A stretch of DNA of 64,000 bases from Basidiobolus meristosporus CBS 931.73 (taxonomy: Eukaryota; Basidiobolomycota; Basidiobolomycetes; Basidiobolales; Basidiobolaceae). The stretch covers positions 1 to 64,000 of the forward strand of contig MCFE01000335.1 of assembly GCA_002104905.1 (NCBI GenBank). Direction: 5' to 3'. Below, piece after piece: positions 9,426 to 20,638 of the stretch (positions are counted from its first letter, which is position 1; each line of letters starts with the position of its first letter). The position numbers and the translations under genes are program-made. The notes beneath the pieces are model-generated. The model worked only from the letters and a program-made list of their open reading frames with translations, did not search any database and was not told the DNA's origin.

Positions 9426-9839
9426 GCACCGAATGACTTTCGACCTGGGCTGATGTTTTCCCTTGCAACCGTGCTTAGCCCCTAATGAAACTATGATTGT
9501 TAGTCCAAAAAAAAAACGAATAAAATCCGCGATGTGTATGTATAACCGGTTCGGTTCGGTTCGGTTCAGGTCAAGGTGGTGTTGTGCACCTCACGGAAAT
9601 TATCTGCCTTCTACTGGGCACACGTTGTAGTATGCTCTATTGATGTGGCGTTGGCACTCCAGCGGTGGGTAGTGTTTCTCGGAAACGGCTGATCTTGGGC
9701 TCCTCAACCTGGAATTGCCATTCAGAAGCTTTGACATTGGTGGGACTCACCTCCAGCGAGTTGAATCCTATGGTGTGAGTGAGGACACTAGGTAAGACCA
9801 CTAATCAGGTCCGTTTATACAACCATGCCCGAGCCAGGA
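9426..9839. other. 3' flank of the GST gene with a short TTCGG microsatellite
   Basis: It contains an A8 run and AATAAA-like end near 9507-9524, and four tandem TTCGG units within 9548-9568. No gene is seen. Confidence 0.4.
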
Positions 9840-10231
9840 TACCACCCACCTTGGTTCGACTTGATCTTCCAGCGTATTGACTTAGCCGATAAGCCTGACA
9901 TAGACGTATACATTACTGAGATTCCCATCAGTCACACTAGCCCTTGAGAGGTTGAGCGTTCCATATAGAGTGCTTACACTCTTTTCCACCAAAAATGAGG
10001 GGCAGATTTCTGGAAATCAACTCTAATGAACATATCCCAGCCATTCTATAGGCGATATTCCAAATGGCTGGTGTGAGCTTCATGCAAGGTCAAACCAACC
10101 ACTTCCTCCGGCTCGCATCCAAGAAGATCCCTTACGATGTCAATAGGTATCACATGGAAACCACGCAACTCTACCAGGTGCTTGACTGGCGACTCTAAGA
10201 TAGAGAGCACCTCGTGGGTGATCACCTAACC
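9840..10231 (+). pseudogene. Decayed, internally deleted GST copy
   Basis: Aligning by eye to the GST gene at 8688 shows the same order of blocks: the CTTGGT-CGACTTGATCTTCC leader region, the glutathione-site strand, the AATCAACTCTAATGAACATA loop, then a jump over about 140 bp. After that comes a well conserved stretch, roughly 10047-10231, ending at CTCGTGGGTGATCACCTAACC (ACCTCGTGGGAGATCACC in the parent). Frameshifts and in-frame stops (for example CTCTAAGATAG near 10193) rule out function. It is a tandem relic of the neighbouring gene. Confidence 0.8.
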
Positions 10232-10630
10232 TAGCTGCTCTGAACAGTTGCTCACAAGGCCGGACGCATCTGATGGGAGCCGACGGCCTCCCCCATAGTT
10301 GTTCTTGACCTCCAACAAAAACATCGAAACTGTGAGTATGCAGTCACAGTGGTGTGGATCAGTCTCCATGGGCAATTGGGTCTAGCCAACCACTGCCCAA
10401 TATATGTAATCTACTCCAAATAGCAACATTATTGGCCTAGATGTCGAAATCACTGACTGGAATGTTTTCATGTGCTACGTTCATTGTATTCTGCCCAGGC
10501 GAAACGTTCGCCGAAAATGATTTGATCTGCACACCCTCCGTTCCACCAGGATCATGGCGGTCTACGTAAATGGCTGATTTATTCCAAACACGGTGATCAT
10601 CCGATCCGTAGAATATGTGAAGTGATTCCG
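10232..10630. other. Gap between GST relic and the seven-exon gene
   Basis: A minus-strand open frame (10437-10634) begins with GTG overlapping the stop of the upstream spliced gene. I treat it as 3' UTR sequence. Nothing else is recognisable. Confidence 0.35.
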
Positions 10631-11945
10631 TCACGAAGTCTCCTCCAACTGCTCAGGACGGAGTGGAAACAGCTGGTCCCTCATCATGGGCCACACCGTC
10701 AGGGAGACAATGGTCGTCAATTGCGGGGCTTGTCCTAGCATTGAGTGGCTTGGTTGCATGTTGGATTCTTTGACAATCTGGTTCAGCCGTTCACGCAGGC
10801 CTGGCAGGTTAGGATTGGACTCCACTGAGAAGCTGCCAGAGGGTTAGGTTTGGTCAGTAAGGTGGGGGCTTCCTTGGCAACTGTAAATGGCTTACTCATC
10901 GATCTTTTCCCCCCGTGCTTCAATGCATAAATCCACCACGAATCCTTGATGACGCGTGCTGAAACGAAGAGCGGAAACGCCGAGGGTGGAATCCTCCTTG
11001 ACCGTCAATCTACAGTTGAATCCAACACTATCGGGAGACGCTATCAACCAAATGGTCGGTTAACCTTAACCCTGATCCCTGAAGCTCTGGTCTGTATCTT
11101 ACGTGGAAAAGTCTCGGTTGCAGGATGAGCTCAGCTGCATCAGCTCGAGATACCAGAGAGTCAAAAGTTGCGATTGGGAATCGAGGGGAAGTCCCTTCAA
11201 CCTCTTGTAATGCTCGGCCGAGTTCTCTTGAAACCAACACGTCAATCAAGGGTCCCACCATGTGTAATTTACGTAATTTACCCGGGAGGAAAAAATAGTC
11301 GGTTTCCATTTGGGAGAAGGCTCTACCCCATGCAACCTCGTCTCGCACACTCTCCAGCTCTTCGCACTCTTCTTCCAAGGCGAGGGTGTCAAGCCACAGT
11401 TTCCCTAGCTCCGAAACTCTACACCAACCAAAGAGACCAGTCAAAAAGTGTACTTCGGGGGGGGCGGGCATTGTTTCCGTTTCAACAAATCCAACTTACG
11501 TTGGGTCGTCTCTGTCCTCCAGGGAGGCAAAGGCGGCCGACTTTTCGGACCCTATTTTCAACAAGTCAAGTTCGATCTCCTCGTTGACAAGGATCCGCCG
11601 TAAATTTAGCTACAGGTTGGGGAGGGAAGATAACGAGTGAATCTCAGGCGAACCGGGTGTCGAGGCTGGTCCAAACTTACTTCGTGGTGTTGATCCAGCA
11701 AGTGCTTAGTTTCTTTTCGAAGCTCAAGTAGTAGATTTTGTAACTCGTGCGCGGATTCCCGTCCCCTTTCCAAACTCTCCAATAAACTATCTAGAGGGAA
11801 GTCTGATCAGTGCTGCTCCACCCACTCAACCAGATGTTCCGCTTCTACCTGAGGTCTGCTCATGTTGGGTGATGTGTTCCAGGGTGGTTCGTAGGGACTC
11901 CACCTTGGAGAAGGAATTTTCCTTCAAAGCCGCAAGTGAGGTCAT
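10631..11945 (-). CDS. Seven-exon gene, 303-residue coiled-coil protein of unknown function
   Basis: I resolved this gene by following splice sites. Exons are 11945-11849, 11790-11681, 11609-11500, 11418-11282, 11226-11103, 11027-10896 and 10832-10631. The six introns are 55-81 nt with GTA donors (GTAAGT twice), and every junction keeps frame, giving 303 codons plus TGA. The N-terminal third is heptad-rich coiled coil (SLLESLERGRESAHELQNLL). The middle is acidic and helical (LALEEECEELESV). The last third is mixed alpha/beta (VGFNCRLTVKED, GFVVDLCIEARG). I do not recognise the family. A coiled coil followed by an RWD-like fold, as in some kinetochore subunits, is a guess only. It faces the 12444 gene across a shared upstream region. 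Confidence 0.7.
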
Positions 11946-12401
11946 AGATGATCCTTGTTTACTCCGGCGGTAAATGAAGAATCCCAACCAATTTCTTACT
12001 CATCCCGGGATCACGAGATAAAAATAGATTTCAAGCCCAGTCCTCACTGAATCTAAGATTGTTCAGGCTACGCTGGGTTTCACGAGGCAGTACCTAATTT
12101 ATTAATCAATCCACCGCAGGGAATCCCATTTTCTTGACAATTCCCTGTATTACGCTGCTCTCTGCGGATCCATCCATTTCCCACCACCAATCAGGCCCCG
12201 GCGGAAAAATCAGGTGCGGAGTCAAGTGAGCGCTTTTAGGTTAGATCTGAAACGGCCATAGGTCATAGATAAGGTTAAAGTTATCGAACAGACGCGGTGA
12301 GGAAGTGAGTGCGCATAGCCTAATCAAGTGATGGAGATGACATGAATCCAGTGCCAAGCTTTAGCCAAAGACATCCCCCTTCCCTCGGAAATTGGCCAGT
12401 C
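11946..12401. promoter_or_regulatory. Shared divergent upstream region
   Basis: This lies between the minus-strand seven-exon gene (ATG 11945) and the plus-strand small gene (ATG 12444). It contains GCCATAGGTCATAG at 12255-12268, a 14-mer also present at 2064-2077. No other element is clear. Confidence 0.35.
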
Positions 12402-12408
12402 TATAAAA
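12402..12408 (+). promoter_or_regulatory. TATA box of the small basic-protein gene
   Basis: TATAAAA lies 36 bp before the ATG at 12444. It argues against the longer frame that opens at 12342, because that ATG is upstream of the box. Confidence 0.6.
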
Positions 12409-12443
12409 TCCCCCCGATCCCCCCATGTTGCCCCTCAACCAAC

Positions 12444-12830
12444 ATGGTCTACAATCCCTCGAAATCATTCAAGAAGCGATCAGCCTTCGACTTCTCGTTG
12501 GATCCGATGTACGAGGTCCCGAATTACAAGAGCATCGGCTCCCCAAGGATCACCACCGACAACTTCCACTCCCTGTACATCAATAGCTACTTCGACAACA
12601 AACCCACCAGCATCATCCTCACCCAAGAGAAGCCCCAGACTGTGAAGCCTTCAACCAAGGTTTCCTATAATATGGAGGACAGCTGGAGGACATGCCAGAT
12701 GTCGGCCAAGTTTTCTCTACCCAAGCCCAAGCCACAGATCAGAAGCAGCAAACCCGCTGACCGTCGACCACTAAACAACTCCTCCGTTTTGCAACGCTTC
12801 ATAAGGAAGCTTCGGCTATGCTGCCACTAA
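12444..12830 (+). CDS. Small basic protein of unknown function
   Basis: The 128-residue product starts MVYNPSKSFKKRSAFDFS. It is rich in Ser, Pro and Lys, has no signal peptide or membrane span, and ends in an amphipathic basic helix with two cysteines (VLQRFIRKLRLCCH). The terminal Cys pair could be lipidated; that is inference. I recognise no family. Support comes from the TATA box 36 bp upstream, a single open frame and an AATAAA signal at 12937-12942. Confidence 0.55.
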   Translation: MVYNPSKSFKKRSAFDFSLDPMYEVPNYKSIGSPRITTDNFHSLYINSYFDNKPTSIILTQEKPQTVKPSTKVSYNMEDSWRTCQMSAKFSLPKPKPQIRSSKPADRRPLNNSSVLQRFIRKLRLCCH

Positions 12831-12936
12831 CCACTTCCGACCCCGACCCTGACCCAGCTTCCAACCTCATCCTGACCCCTCCGTATAAATATAACCTTGC
12901 TAATCTTGTAAATTTCTGACCAAAGGTCATTGTAAC

Positions 12937-12942
12937 AATAAA
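12937..12942 (+). terminator. Polyadenylation signal of the small basic-protein gene
   Basis: AATAAA lies about 107 bp after the stop codon at 12830. Confidence 0.45.
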
Positions 12943-13875
12943 GAGATAACCAGCACCCGTAGTGTCCCATGATGTCAGGAGGAAGTCATCGACCCTGACC
13001 AAAGCCCGCAACCAATCCCCCCTCGGAAGCTTCCACGAAGGTTGATCACCTCACGAACAGGTGAATCAACCATCAACAAACCACCCCCCTCGTCCAACCC
13101 AACCCCCTACCACTCAGCATCTCCTACCTTGTCTCGTTCCCGATCTAGAAAGCACCGCGGTCGGTGGGGTTTGGCGGGCAGTGAGACAATGCATGATCAC
13201 CCCTTGGATATGGATTGTTCCAGGTGGGTCCTTGGATAGTTCCGGTGGAATGGGTGTTACCAAACAAAGATTAAGGTTGAGGAAACATTCATTCTAGGTG
13301 GTGGATCTGAGATGACCGATTCACGCCCATCCCAAATTGGTCCAGGGTTAGGGTTGGACCGAAGCTTTGGCTGGATCAAGCATGGTTTGTTTGGTCTGGC
13401 CTGGCCTGTATGGATGGATAAGGACCAGTGATCCGTGACGTTCGGTCGACAGGTTGGTGCATTGATCTGGCTTGGTGTGGTTGCTTTTGGCTTCTTGGAT
13501 GATCCTTCCTATGCAGTACGGATTGCTGGTAAACGAAGTGGAGGCTCATTTAGCCGCGACCGGTCCTTCCCATCCGCCCAGTGCTCCCAGGAATTGGGGG
13601 GGGGTGGTGGTATGCTTAGGGGTACACAAACAAACGATACGCGTCTCGACCAGGGATGTATTGCCTCGATCTGGCGTGTTGTTGTCCATGGCCCTTTGTA
13701 CACGGCTTCGAGGCGTCCCATTGGTTGGATTCCCCACTTGTCAACATGCGGGCTCCCCTCCCCACTGCTTGGCATTGGAGTGACATCTAGAGCAGCTGGA
13801 GAGACCTAACTATAGCCCAAAACCCGAGCGGCGAGCCCATTTTTACTCGAGTTAGGCTTGGTACTCCACCCAAGC
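12943..13875. other. GC-balanced region without a convincing gene
   Basis: Overlapping short frames on both strands occur around 13435-13809, but none shows a domain, consistent codon pattern or splice structure. A run of nine G sits near 13594. I see no RNA gene. Confidence 0.35.
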
Positions 13876-14457
13876 CTACGCTGAAGGGAAGTTCAGGGAG
13901 GTTGGCTTCGGTCGGGTCCGACCACAGGCTCTTCCGCATCCACATAGCCTAGGTAAAGGCTCGTCTCTTCTGTGCTGATGGTCTCCACACCAAGGCCACC
14001 CAACTGTATATGGTCCGCGGGGTTCGGTGGCGATACGTCTAGGGGTTACGCAACAATCAACCAATGCCACCTCGATCTGCGCCCGAGAGTCCCGCTCGCA
14101 TTGACGCCTCGTTCCTCGATTCGTAGGCCTTGGTGAGCGGGTTTCGTTCTGAAGATGCCGCTTAATAAGTCGACACCGGTTCGTACCACCTTCGCGATCG
14201 CCGGTTAGGGGTTGAGCGGGGACGGGGGACGCTTTCGGCTTACCGCTGTGGAAAGGGGCTCGGGGTGGTTCCGGGCCTGACCTTCCGGGTCGGAACATGC
14301 CATTCTGCGCCCATGGGCTCGCTGCATGAAAGTCGAACCGGGTGGCCGACTGACGAGCGGGTCTTCTAGGCAAACGAAGGTATAGCGGATTCTGCGGCAT
14401 GGCCAAACCAGCAATGGGCCCTGGTGGACTGAACATGGAGACCTGGATATCCATCAC
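13876..14457 (-). other. Unsupported GC-rich open frame, possibly an eroded gene
   Basis: A 193-codon minus-strand frame reads MMDIQVSMFSPPGPIAGL at its start and then becomes Arg/Pro-rich without a recognisable domain. Just upstream (to about 14600) another frame reads coding-like (VEVSHQVDVTLKAYLKYW, then stop), and near 14720-14750 is an Asp run (KDDDDDDDND). The three pieces on one strand suggest a frame-broken older gene, but I cannot name it. Confidence 0.25.
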
Positions 14458-14978
14458 GTCTCACCGTTCGAAACCCGGGAGGTGCGAAAGAGGTCCCCAT
14501 CGCGTTTGCCAAGGCCAATACTTCAGGTAGGCCTTCAACGTAACATCCACTTGGTGGCTTACTTCAACCCGCTCCAAACCTGGGGCTTCCCAGGCACCCG
14601 AAGGTATCCTGTGGTATCCGGCCGCTATCGTTCCTCCGTAGGGACATGATTCTTGCTGGAAACTGTGGGCGGCTTGACATGCCCAAAATCACAGTCCTCC
14701 GATATACCATTCGGTTGGTGAATCATTATCATCATCGTCGTCGTCGTCCTTGTCCCAACCCCGGTCTATATCGGAGCGTTCTATACGGATCCGGGAGATG
14801 GGCATTTGAAGCATCAACCATGCGTACCTCCTCAGCCAGGTGCGTGCGTGTGAACCAATCAAGTTGCCCACGAGATGGTTCGAGCATTCCATATGTGGAC
14901 GCGGCAAGGTATCTCAGGTCCTACACAGGATGATGTAGGCTTGTTGAACTGGACTGGGATACCCGCTGGAGGTGTACT
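14458..14978. other. Upstream continuation of the possible eroded gene
   Basis: Coding-like minus-strand fragments in different frames are described under the preceding entry. No intact gene is seen. The normal-CpG compartment ends at about 15,000. Confidence 0.25.
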
Positions 14979-15899
14979 TCATGACAAAATCTTGCAAACC
15001 GGAGGGTTTGTATGGTTCACACATGTCGACTGACCACCTGCAAATGAGCCGTTGATATTTCCGATGGTATCCCAAACTCTGCACACACACTCTTGAGTCC
15101 TCTCTTCATCATATTGCATAGGCCTCTTCTGACAGGACAATGTAAATGTACCCCAAGAAAAAAAAACTGCTAAAGCCCCACCACATGCCAGTGTCACATC
15201 AGTTGAGTTACAAGTTTCTATAAACTTACAACTTGCAATATCAAAGGTTCCAGCTCTTGGGCACACAAGCAGACATATTTGCCAGGAGGAGACTAGGCCA
15301 AGTAACATTCATGACAAACTTGGTAATAAGCTACTCACCACTTCCACATTCACTTGAATAGAAATTCCAAGGAAAAGCACTGGTGAAATGACAGCAAAAT
15401 ACCATCAGAAGACCAGCGGAATACTGGCAAATTGCCAGAACAAAATGGGTATGAGATTTTCATGGGGGTATGGAGAGTCCTCTCTTGCTCAACAAGCCAT
15501 CAAGATTGGACCATGTAGTCTACTTACTCTTCTGTTTTCTTCCAATAGCTGCAAAGCTCTTGAAGATATCAGGACCGCAGTTGACTGGCATCCAACTCCT
15601 CATTGAGCAACACAAACTAATCAAACAGTCCAATAGGGAGACCTGGAGCCTACAGCGCCAAAGAGATCACTACAGGCAGAGTGAATGCAAGACACCTACC
15701 AGTACAGTGATGCATGTAGACCAGCATAAACTTGGAGTCCTAGGATCACAATGAGCTAAGGTAATAATCAATTGAATAGTATATCAAGCTTGAATGGTGA
15801 TTACCCAACTAATAGGCAGTAGACATAGGAGTACTGCTGTATTTTGCAGGAAAAGGGTGAGAACAATATAGTCAGAGAATTGGAGATATTGAAGGTGAC
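14979..15899. repeat. Start of repeat compartment; dispersed repeat D, copy 1
   Basis: Base composition shifts here to AT-rich and CpG-poor. The segment about 15271-15420 shares CAGGAGGAGACTAGG and following sequence with 22228-22360, so it is part of a dispersed repeat. An open minus-strand frame (14979-15308) straddles the boundary and is not credible as a gene. Confidence 0.45.
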
Positions 15900-17137
15900 T
15901 GGGAGGACAAGTAGATCATGTGGTTTTTACTTGATGAACTATTGAATATAAAGGAAGTGTTGACACTTTTACATGATCTTGGCAAAAAAGCACATGGAGT
16001 ATGCTCAGGAAGGTCTTAAGAGTATTTGTACAAAGCATGCGGCTGTTTGGATAACTTTTCCAATCTTGATGCTGCAGGTACCTGATGCTATGGTGAAAAT
16101 ATTCCAAGTAGAACCTAACAAGCAATTGGTCAGTATTCACTAAGATTTGTGGGTAATGATGTGAGTGACTAAGCTAGGTGACTATTTAGGAGGAATTACA
16201 AGCTTCTACAACACCCCACACAACTAAATACTCTCATGCACCAATCCTATTGTGGACCAAGATGTTTAGATATATCTCTAGCTGATAGTTTGGTAAGAAT
16301 ACCTGCAATCATTATGTCTGTGGGACAGTAAGCTAAGTTAGCCATGCTACTTTCTATTGCTTCAACTATGAGAAGTTGCCTAACATAGATGTGCTAAGGT
16401 CTAGTATGAAAAGCTGGATTCATACATTGCTGTATACATCCATGATTATCTTGAAATAATTTAGTAAAAGCTTTTTGACATATGCCCAAGTCTTTAAAAG
16501 CATTCTGTACCCCATAGTTTCTTTTGTAGCTTCACAGGCTGTCAAATACTCTATCTTTGTGGTGGAAAGTGCTACAGTTGGTTGCTCCTATGAGTTCCAT
16601 TAAATTGCTCCTTTAGAGTCATGAAAGATGCATCCTGTGTTGCATCTTCTGTTGTCTGAGTTTTGTCCCTAATCAGCTTCAGAGCATCCAACAGGATCCT
16701 GCTCTGAGTCCTTATAGCTGCTTTTTTATGCAGATATCAGCAGCTCCTTTTAATTATCTAAAAAAATGCTTAACTGCTGTAATATGCCCAGATCCATAGT
16801 TTGATTATGCTGACTGACATCTCCCACTGTATATGAGAAATCTGGATATGTTTCAAGCATGATATACATTAGAATGACAATTGTTGCATGGTAAGGGAAG
16901 TCTAGGCTTTCAGAGGGCACTAAGCACTCTTGGTTTAGTTGAGTTTTGACCAGGTTAAGTTTTGTCTCCATTGGGGTAGTAGCTAGTTTACAGTCTTTCA
17001 TTTGGTACAGCTAAAGTCCATCTTGAATATATTTAGACTGGCTTAGGGTAATTATCTGAGTACCTCTGTCAATGGAGAGCATTATCCCTATGTAGTAACT
17101 CATCTTTCCCAGACTTAGCATTTTGAACTTTGTACCC
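15900..17137 (-). mobile_element. Ty1/copia fragment, copy 1 (reverse transcriptase end and RNase H)
   Basis: Read on the minus strand, 17001-16750 gives MKDCKLATTPMETKL, then LDFPYHATI and a SQHNQTMD segment. This is the pre-RNase H part of copia polyproteins, between the reverse transcriptase and the RNase H repeat. The following sequence to about 16230 matches the RNase H and C-terminal part of the copia element at 41109-52835. It has stops and frameshifts and lacks gag, integrase and most of the RT. It ends where element T copy 1 begins. Confidence 0.65.
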
Positions 17138-19396
17138 TGTGAAAAATAACATAGTTCTGCAGGTGGATCTGATCCAGATCTGCAATCAGGATCCTACAAC
17201 AAGGCCTTCATAATGCCTGCAGCTTAGAGCTATTTACTCCCTATACAATCTGAGAGTAGGATCACAAAGGTGATTTGCTGGGTTTACTACCAAATAAAGT
17301 TAAAATCCTGACAGTATTAGAAAAATATTTTGACATGAATTGCATGGCATTCTGATGGCCCTAATGTGGTCCACATTGCTCTGAGTGAGCCTAACTGGCA
17401 AACACATCTAACTGCCTTTTATGGCAAAAAACTTGACAGTGTTTTGATGGCCTCTTTGCTAACCTCTGTTGGGATAATAAAGGCAGTACAGCAGCCTAAA
17501 GCTAGTTCTGCATAATGCTACCATGCCAATTTACTAAATGGTATTTCCTTTTCTACCTCCTCTTGCGCTCTTCATATACTCTGCTGTAGATCACCCCTCC
17601 TTATTTGCTTACCCACCACTACTAGGGGTATTCCACATTTAGTTTGAATAAAAAAACAATGGCCTCTTGCTTCATAACCACTACATATGCATGCACTGAC
17701 TGCAATTGGTACACTTCTATTACCTTAACTTTCTGGTTTCTCAGTGTGGCACTTGCAAAGGTGCCTCATACTTTGTATCACTGGTAATGTATACATCTTG
17801 TAAATATATGCTTGGTTACCACCACTTTTGCCATGAATACTTCCTGAATGTCTGTAAAGAACTTTTTGGTACCTGGACCAAATATACCTTCTCCCTGCTG
17901 GATTCTAGTTCCCCTAATGGGTGTGCTCTGGGTCTGGTTTGTGTAAATTCTATATTGAATGATGTAAAAGTTGGCTTGTAGCCAGGAGAAACCCAGCATA
18001 CTTTGGTAAGATTATCCTAATCAAGTTAGTGGCTTGTTTTGTCCAACCCAACCTTGCATTACTTAACCAACTTCCCACTCATTGGGGGTACTTAGCTTCT
18101 CAACGGCAAAGGTGTATTTGTTTTCATGTTCACACCTGTCCTTGGTATTTTCCAACCCTTCCTGGCTGTCCTCTTTGCACTAAATTATAACATCTATGAC
18201 AAATTGAATGTTACATTCTCAATGAAATTGGGATTTGTTAGTACCTGCAACTTGACTTGTCTTCTTATCTCCCCACACACCTACTCCATAGGAAACTGCC
18301 TAAAGGTGAGGCAAGGCCCAATATTCTCCACATGATCAGCAAGATAAAGTACAGAGTGGATACAGTAGCAGCAGAAATCTACATGCTCAGCTTTATGCTG
18401 GTGGTATTGCTGCTCAGATCCAGTCACAAACTTCTTGCATAAAAGTTGTAGTTATGCCAAATTGGCATTGGTGATCTGCTTCTGGATTGATATTCCTACA
18501 ATGTCAGCACATGATTCCCAATGCTTCCAGTATGCTATTGGCAGAAATGGCCTCAGAAGGCCACTTGAATAAACATGTATCCAGTGCATCCAGTCCTTGC
18601 ATTGATATTGCTACATATGTGTATGAATATGGATTGGAGCTGGAGAGAAATACTTTGGATTGCAGATACTCTGTAATATCCTGCCAATTCTTTCAAATTT
18701 CTCCGGTATCTTGAGTGGCTTATTTAGCTAGATATGCCCCATGTACAACTTAGTCACCAGTGTAGGGATATTGATGAAGTGCCAATGCATTGCACCCAGT
18801 GGAAAGCTTTTGCTCCAACAGATTTAATCTATCTTAGGGATCATCAGCTTATAAATAATACCATATTCTGACCAATGAATTATAACTTACCAACTTTGCT
18901 GCAGTTGTATGCTGCCTTCTATATATTCTGTTAGTGGAATGATGATGTTCTTAGTGCCAGCTTGGATAATAAATATGTGTGTGAGTTATGGACTAAATCC
19001 CCTGTATCTCACTCAGTCAACAGCAAAACCATTCATTGTTCCCATAAATGCCAGCTATCATGCTGATGGCTAGGTATCACAAATACAGATAATAATAGAT
19101 ACTTTGCCATGACAGGTATTTACTAATATCATGCTTGAAAGCATACAAAATTCATCTGGTAGTGGATGCTGGTGGCCATCCAGGTTGGATGGTGATTTAG
19201 GCCCAGATACCAGTGAGACTACTATTAGAGTTCTGCACTGATACTGCAAGATTGGCGGCAAATTCTGGTTAGTGAGAATCAGTAGCCTGCAGGATTTGCA
19301 TATGGAGTACTTACATAGTGATGATCCATCAAGTGCCAAGGCAAAGGCATGGTTATACATACCTTTGAAATAGACCTTGCTTCATAGTAGTTGTAA
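17138..19396 (-). pseudogene. Tnp2-like transposase remnant of T1
   Basis: Minus-strand translation near 19360-19070 contains NLPPILQYQ...VVSLVSGPKSPSNLD. This corresponds to the segment in Tnp2/Plavaka-type (CACTA-related) transposases that precedes the catalytic core and reads as NLPP-x-xRY...GPxxP. The remainder aligns at DNA level with the T2 and T3 copies but is full of stops. Only fragments remain open. Confidence 0.6.
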
Positions 19397-20388
19397 TCTT
19401 AGGGTTAGCAAAAGCTTGCTAGGAATACTTGGGTTCTGTATCTAATCTAATGTGAAGGGGAACAAAGCCACAAGCTTGTCAAGGGAAAACTATTGAGCTA
19501 CAATCCCCAACTTAGCTGGCATCTTAACAAAAGTATGTGCTGGGCTCAGCGTCCTTTGAGATGACAATGTACTAAAGCTTCCAAAGTCAAAACAACTGTA
19601 AACTCCACCAGCAGGGACTTGATAGGAATGCAGCTGTGGTCAATAGTTACAAAGACAGAAAAGTATCTTTGCCTGTACAAGAACAAACTTGGGAAAGAAT
19701 CAAATATAATAAAAGATACCTACTCTGAGTATTCCTCACAAGTAGTGCCTCCAAGGTCAGTTGGCTGTCAGCGTGGTTTCCTGGGAGTGTCCTGTAGTCT
19801 GGGGTTGGAAGTTCAGGTAGCAGCAGGTAGCAGTGCTCACACTAATCAACAAGTTGGTATATTGATAGAAGGGATGATGATTTATTGTTGAGGGATAGCC
19901 TCCCTTATATACCTTTCTTACTGGCTAAGTGATTACTAATCATGGTGTTCCAGAAGGTTCTGGATATCAATAGAAATCTTAATGACATCAGAATGACCTA
20001 AGAATGTTCTAAGTTGGTGCCAGAAGGTTCTAAGAGGCATAGCACATCCAACCAATCATGAATCAGTATTCTGAAGCCTGTGTAACATAGGAACACCATA
20101 TATGGTATGCAAATGGTAGGGATGGTGACATGGGTTGAACATGTGTGACGGGTACTGGCATGGGTACTTGCCTAATATAGAAGAACTTATAGCTAGTAAT
20201 CTTACATAAAGTGAGGGGTAACTTATGCAATAAAGTAAGCAGGTGTGATAGTCAACCGGCTTATGGGATAGTACTGATTGGGTAAGATCAATGGGATAAA
20301 ACTAAAATCAATGTAGTAGAGATACAGGGAAGTAGAAAATAAGGGAATGAGCATATCTGTCAGTGGGTGTCACTGTCACCCCACTACA
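19397..20388. mobile_element. LTR B-like insertion in T1
   Basis: From about 19840 to 20388 this matches the LTR B copy at 37361-38165, sharing for example GAAGGGATGATGATTTATTG, CACCATATATGGTAT and the CACTACA end. Its first part is diverged or different, so the left boundary is approximate. It starts TGT and ends ACA. Confidence 0.5.
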
Positions 20389-20638
20389 GCGCACCCAGCA
20401 ATGGTAGCAAGACTGAACAGAATATCAATATTATAGCACATTTTTGTTAATACTCATGCAAGGTTGAAACATTCCTGTATTTGAAATATTGCACCAAGAT
20501 GAGTGTAAGAACCAATGATGACCCACCACTGTAAGCATTATAAACAAAGTTGTGCACCACGTACCCAGATGAATGTAACAGTATTTCCCCTTTGGTTTGA
20601 CTAAATTCTAAAAATAAGCAGCCAAAAATAAAGCAAAG

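Noticed and set aside
10437-10634. 66-codon frame after the seven-exon gene
   Set aside because: It begins with GTG overlapping the TGA of that gene and needs no separate gene; most likely 3' UTR.
12342-12443. Upstream extension of the small basic protein
   Set aside because: Its ATG lies upstream of the TATA box that best explains the 12444 start.
14440-14500. tRNA B-box-like GTTCGAAAC near 14470
   Set aside because: Flanking bases cannot form a T-arm stem and no A box or acceptor stem was found.
14979-15308. Cys-containing minus-strand frame at the compartment border
   Set aside because: It crosses the composition boundary and shows no domain; probably chance.
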